Shown one piece after another: positions 62,158 through 64,000 of a stretch of 64,000 bases of DNA (positions are counted from its first letter, which is position 1; each line of letters begins with the position of its first letter). The DNA is taken from assembly GCA_965220465.1 (NCBI GenBank), contig CBDCPZ010000024.1, positions 62,001 to 126,000 on the forward strand, written 5' to 3'. This DNA comes from JAHDHW01 sp965220465. GTDB lineage: Bacteria > Bacteroidota > Bacteroidia > Chitinophagales > Saprospiraceae. The translations under genes and the position numbers were made by a program. A model generated the notes under the pieces. It did not search any database, was not told the DNA's origin, and saw only the letters and a list, made by a program, of their open reading frames with translations.

Positions 62158-63111
62158 ATGGAAGAATTGCAATCTTTTTTCACACAGTTATTTACCGAAC
62201 TTGACAACGGAGATAGCTTTGCGGTTTTATTTTTTCTTTTTATCTCTTTTTTGATTGGGTTAATATTTGGCCGGTTTTCAATGAGAGGAAAGTATCGCAA
62301 AGCTAAAAAAGCTTTGACCCAAAAAGAATCTGAGTTGATTTCGTTACAAGCTGAGCACAATGTTTTATTACAACAGTTTGAAGAAAAAGAAGCCAGTTTG
62401 AAAAAAGCAGAGATAGAAACTAAAGATTTCAAAATTAAAATTGCTCAGCTTGAAGAAGAAAAATTAGAGCTTCAAGGCAATCTTTATGCTTCAACGGATC
62501 AGGTTGAGAAGTTGAAAAAAGATAATTTATCAAACCTTACACGAATTGAAGATCTTAATAACAAAATTTCAATTTTACAAGCATCGAACTCTAATCTCAG
62601 TTCCGAAGTAGAAAGAGACGTGGAAGTGATCAATGATATCACACAGATTCAAGATTCTTATAAGGAAACCATAAACCGGTTAAGTGCTCTCGAGAACAAA
62701 CTCAATAAAATTGAAAAGGAAAATACCGGGCTTCGCACCGAAATTTCAACGCTAAAAGATACTTCATCTATCGCTTTTGTTGATGTGAATTTGGATGAAA
62801 TTGAAGCACCGGAAATGCAGGAATCCAAAGAAGAAACCGCTTTAAAAGCCAAAAAAAATATTAAGTCTGCTTTAGGAAAAGCGATTCCTTTAGCAAAAGC
62901 TAAAGACAAAAACGACTTAACCGCAATCAAAGGCGTCGGTCCTTTTATCGAAGGCAAACTCAATGATATTGGAATTTATACTTTCGAACAAGTCAGCAAA
63001 TTTGACAAAGATTTTATTCAGTTGGTTACTGAAGCAATTCAGTTTTTCCCTGGACGAATCAAAAGAGACAACTGGGTCGGGCAAGCTAAAAAGCTACTTA
63101 AAAAAGTATAG
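62158..63111 (+). CDS. Membrane-anchored coiled-coil protein with C-terminal HhH domain
   Basis: 317 aa. One helix at about 20-38 (FAVLFFLFISFLIGLIFGRF) is followed by about 150 residues of coiled coil (45-205, heptads such as LEEEKLELQGNLYAS) and a linker. The final 65 residues carry a helix-hairpin-helix-like segment, DLTAIKGVGPFIEGKLNDIGIYTFEQVSKF, also seen at the end of some ribosomal-protein-like and FtsH-related Bacteroidota proteins. Possible links between DNA and membrane are inference. It forms a likely operon with the OmpA gene. Confidence 0.72.
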   Translation: MEELQSFFTQLFTELDNGDSFAVLFFLFISFLIGLIFGRFSMRGKYRKAKKALTQKESELISLQAEHNVLLQQFEEKEASLKKAEIETKDFKIKIAQLEEEKLELQGNLYASTDQVEKLKKDNLSNLTRIEDLNNKISILQASNSNLSSEVERDVEVINDITQIQDSYKETINRLSALENKLNKIEKENTGLRTEISTLKDTSSIAFVDVNLDEIEAPEMQESKEETALKAKKNIKSALGKAIPLAKAKDKNDLTAIKGVGPFIEGKLNDIGIYTFEQVSKFDKDFIQLVTEAIQFFPGRIKRDNWVGQAKKLLKKV

Positions 63112-63424
63112 GCTTTAATTATTATGAAATTGCGAGAGGTCATATTTTTTTAGTAAAAAATCAAAATTATTGATATTTCAAATATTTAACTACAATCTAA
63201 AACGCCGTAGATTTTTAGCTTAATTTTTTTATTTCATCAGAGTCACATCTCCTACTATATAACGCAAGTTGCGATACATCTTACTAATTACGAATGAGAA
63301 ATGATAATTTTTTTCAAAAGGTGTGTTTGTCTACTCATAATTCCTAATTTATATAGTTATCAAATTATTTAAAAATAACTTGGTAGTTAGGAACAATATC
63401 TTGTTTCTTACAGATGGATGTTAG

Positions 63425-63450
63425 TTTTATTTACTTATGAGTAAATAAAA
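63425..63450. repeat. 11-bp perfect inverted repeat
   Basis: ttttatttact (63425-63435), a 4-base gap tatg and agtaaataaaa (63440-63450) are perfect reverse complements, 10 bp upstream of the -33 element. It could be a second operator or a terminator remnant. Confidence 0.6.
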
Positions 63451-63460
63451 CCAAAAAAAA

Positions 63461-63491
63461 TTTGGAAAACAAAAAAGAAGTATTATTTTTG
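63461..63491 (+). promoter_or_regulatory. Bacteroidota-type promoter of the GntR gene
   Basis: TTTG at 63461-63464, a 19-base spacer and TATTTTTG at 63484-63491 match TTTG-N19-TAnnTTTG exactly. Transcription should start near 63498. Confidence 0.78.
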
Positions 63492-63501
63492 GCCAACCAT
63501 A

Positions 63502-63517
63502 AATTGGTCGACCAATT
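63502..63517. promoter_or_regulatory. 16-bp palindrome, candidate GntR/FadR operator
   Basis: aattggtcgaccaatt is a perfect palindrome containing TGGTCGACCA, of the TGGT-nn-ACCA type bound by FadR-subfamily GntR regulators. It lies from about +4 to +20, so binding would block transcription of the gene 30 bp downstream. Confidence 0.65.
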
Positions 63518-63547
63518 ATCGTACAACCAATTTAAATACTGAGATAC

Positions 63548-64000
63548 ATGTCGGATTCAGATTTTTTACGAAATTTTCAAGAAATAGAAGTTGAATCTTC
63601 TGCTGATAAAATCATTAAACAAATTAGAAGTTTAATTACTTCCGGTCAATTAAAACCCGGCGATCGGTTACCTCCTGAACGAAAATTAGCTGAAAAATTT
63701 GGAGTTGGACGAACTCCTGTTCGAGATGCAATAAGAAAATTAGAGTTTTATGGAATTTTAAAAACACTCCCTCAAAGCGGTACAATTGTAGCCGGCATTG
63801 GCATTACTGCTTTAGAAGGATTAATCTCAGATGTAATAAAACTAGAAAATAGCGATTTTGCAGCTCTTGTTGAAACAAGGGTACTCCTTGAAACTCACTC
63901 AGCATATTTAGCTGCTACAAGAAGAACTTCAGACGATATTGTAATGATTCAAACCGCGCTAGATGCGTACGCTCACAAAGTAGATTCCGGTTACCCTGCA
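63548..64000 (+). CDS. GntR-family (FadR subfamily) transcriptional regulator, 3' end missing
   Basis: The first 151 codons from the ATG at 63548; the gene runs off the window. Residues about 17-85 form the GntR winged helix (SADKIIKQIRSLITSGQLKPGDRLPPERKLAEKFGVGRTPVRDAIRKLEFYGIL). The sensor part begins at about 100, with the FadR-type ETRVLLETHSAYLAATRR. FadR-subfamily regulators respond to organic acids or acyl compounds. It likely regulates itself through the palindrome just upstream. Target genes and ligand cannot be told. Confidence 0.88.
   Translation, partial: MSDSDFLRNFQEIEVESSADKIIKQIRSLITSGQLKPGDRLPPERKLAEKFGVGRTPVRDAIRKLEFYGILKTLPQSGTIVAGIGITALEGLISDVIKLENSDFAALVETRVLLETHSAYLAATRRTSDDIVMIQTALDAYAHKVDSGYPA

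Larger units (their letters stand above)
63112..63547. other. Intergenic region before the GntR gene
   Basis: 436 bp of AT-rich DNA. The last 130 bp hold an inverted repeat (63425-63450), a promoter (63461-63491) and an operator-like palindrome (63502-63517). The first 310 bp (63112-63420) show no ORF, RNA gene or terminator that I can support. Confidence 0.5.

Overview
The window reads as a chromosomal segment of a Bacteroidota bacterium, most likely from the Saprospiria (Lewinella/Haliscomenobacter-like). This is inferred from gene content and not from a marker tree. The signs are C-terminal type IX secretion (T9SS) sorting domains, a complete-looking Bat aerotolerance operon, a BlaI/M56-TonB pair, a Rho factor with a long charged insertion, weak Shine-Dalgarno signals, and several promoters of the Bacteroidota form TTTG/TTG-N19/20-TAnnTTTG. 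Composition is even and AT-rich throughout. I see no transposase, prophage, CRISPR array, rRNA or tRNA gene, so this is core chromosome with a few accessory spots.

Layout: 1-5.0 kb holds an HD-PycTM (Pycsar effector-like) membrane protein, an SH3b lipoprotein, a LysM glucosaminidase and a beta-barrel protein. 5.1-8.0 kb is a blaI/M56-TonB regulatory pair with an elaborate promoter-operator. 8.1-11.5 kb has an FMN hydroxy-acid oxidase, an enoyl-CoA reductase-type SDR and two small heat-shock proteins. 11.5-18.2 kb (minus strand) has two lytic transglycosylases and the translation cluster pheS-hisS-gatA. 18.3-26.9 kb has a DUF885 peptidase, an O-antigen ligase-like protein, a rhomboid protease, a T9SS cargo protein, an unrecognised two-gene module and kdsD. 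27.2-31.2 kb has recQ, aroQ, rnpA and rpmH. 31.3-37.2 kb has rho, serS, a YugP-type peptidase, a degenerate PIN-like protein and frr. 37.2-46.2 kb has a propeller-like lipoprotein, lpxH, 3-hydroxyanthranilate dioxygenase, an SDR, methylmalonyl-CoA epimerase, a TSUP transporter, a large helicase-nuclease and a DUF192 protein. 46.3-56.2 kb is the Bat operon (moxR, an inserted gene, DUF58, a BatD-like protein, batA, batB, batC, short batD, batD). 56.3-64 kb has small unknowns, lptB, an Ig-like lipoprotein, xerD, an OmpA protein, a coiled-coil HhH protein and the start of a GntR/FadR regulator cut by the window edge.

Functional themes are cell-envelope biogenesis and remodelling (glucosaminidase, two lytic transglycosylases, lpxH, lptB, kdsD, O-antigen ligase, OmpA, beta-barrel), translation (pheS, hisS, serS, gatA, frr, rpmH, rnpA), DNA maintenance (recQ, helicase-nuclease, xerD) and stress (hsp20 pair, Bat operon).

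The least ordinary signals are mostly non-coding. There is a dispersed family of low-complexity intergenic tracts built from recurring short words, often arranged as imperfect inverted repeats. There is a nested palindromic element at 42.14-42.20 kb, a 46-bp dyad embracing the blaI promoter, an intrinsic-terminator-like hairpin in the rho leader, and a palindrome downstream of a textbook promoter for the GntR gene. Among proteins, the Pycsar-like effector has lost its HD dyad, a PIN-like protein has lost acidic residues, and BatC carries a long polyglutamine tract.
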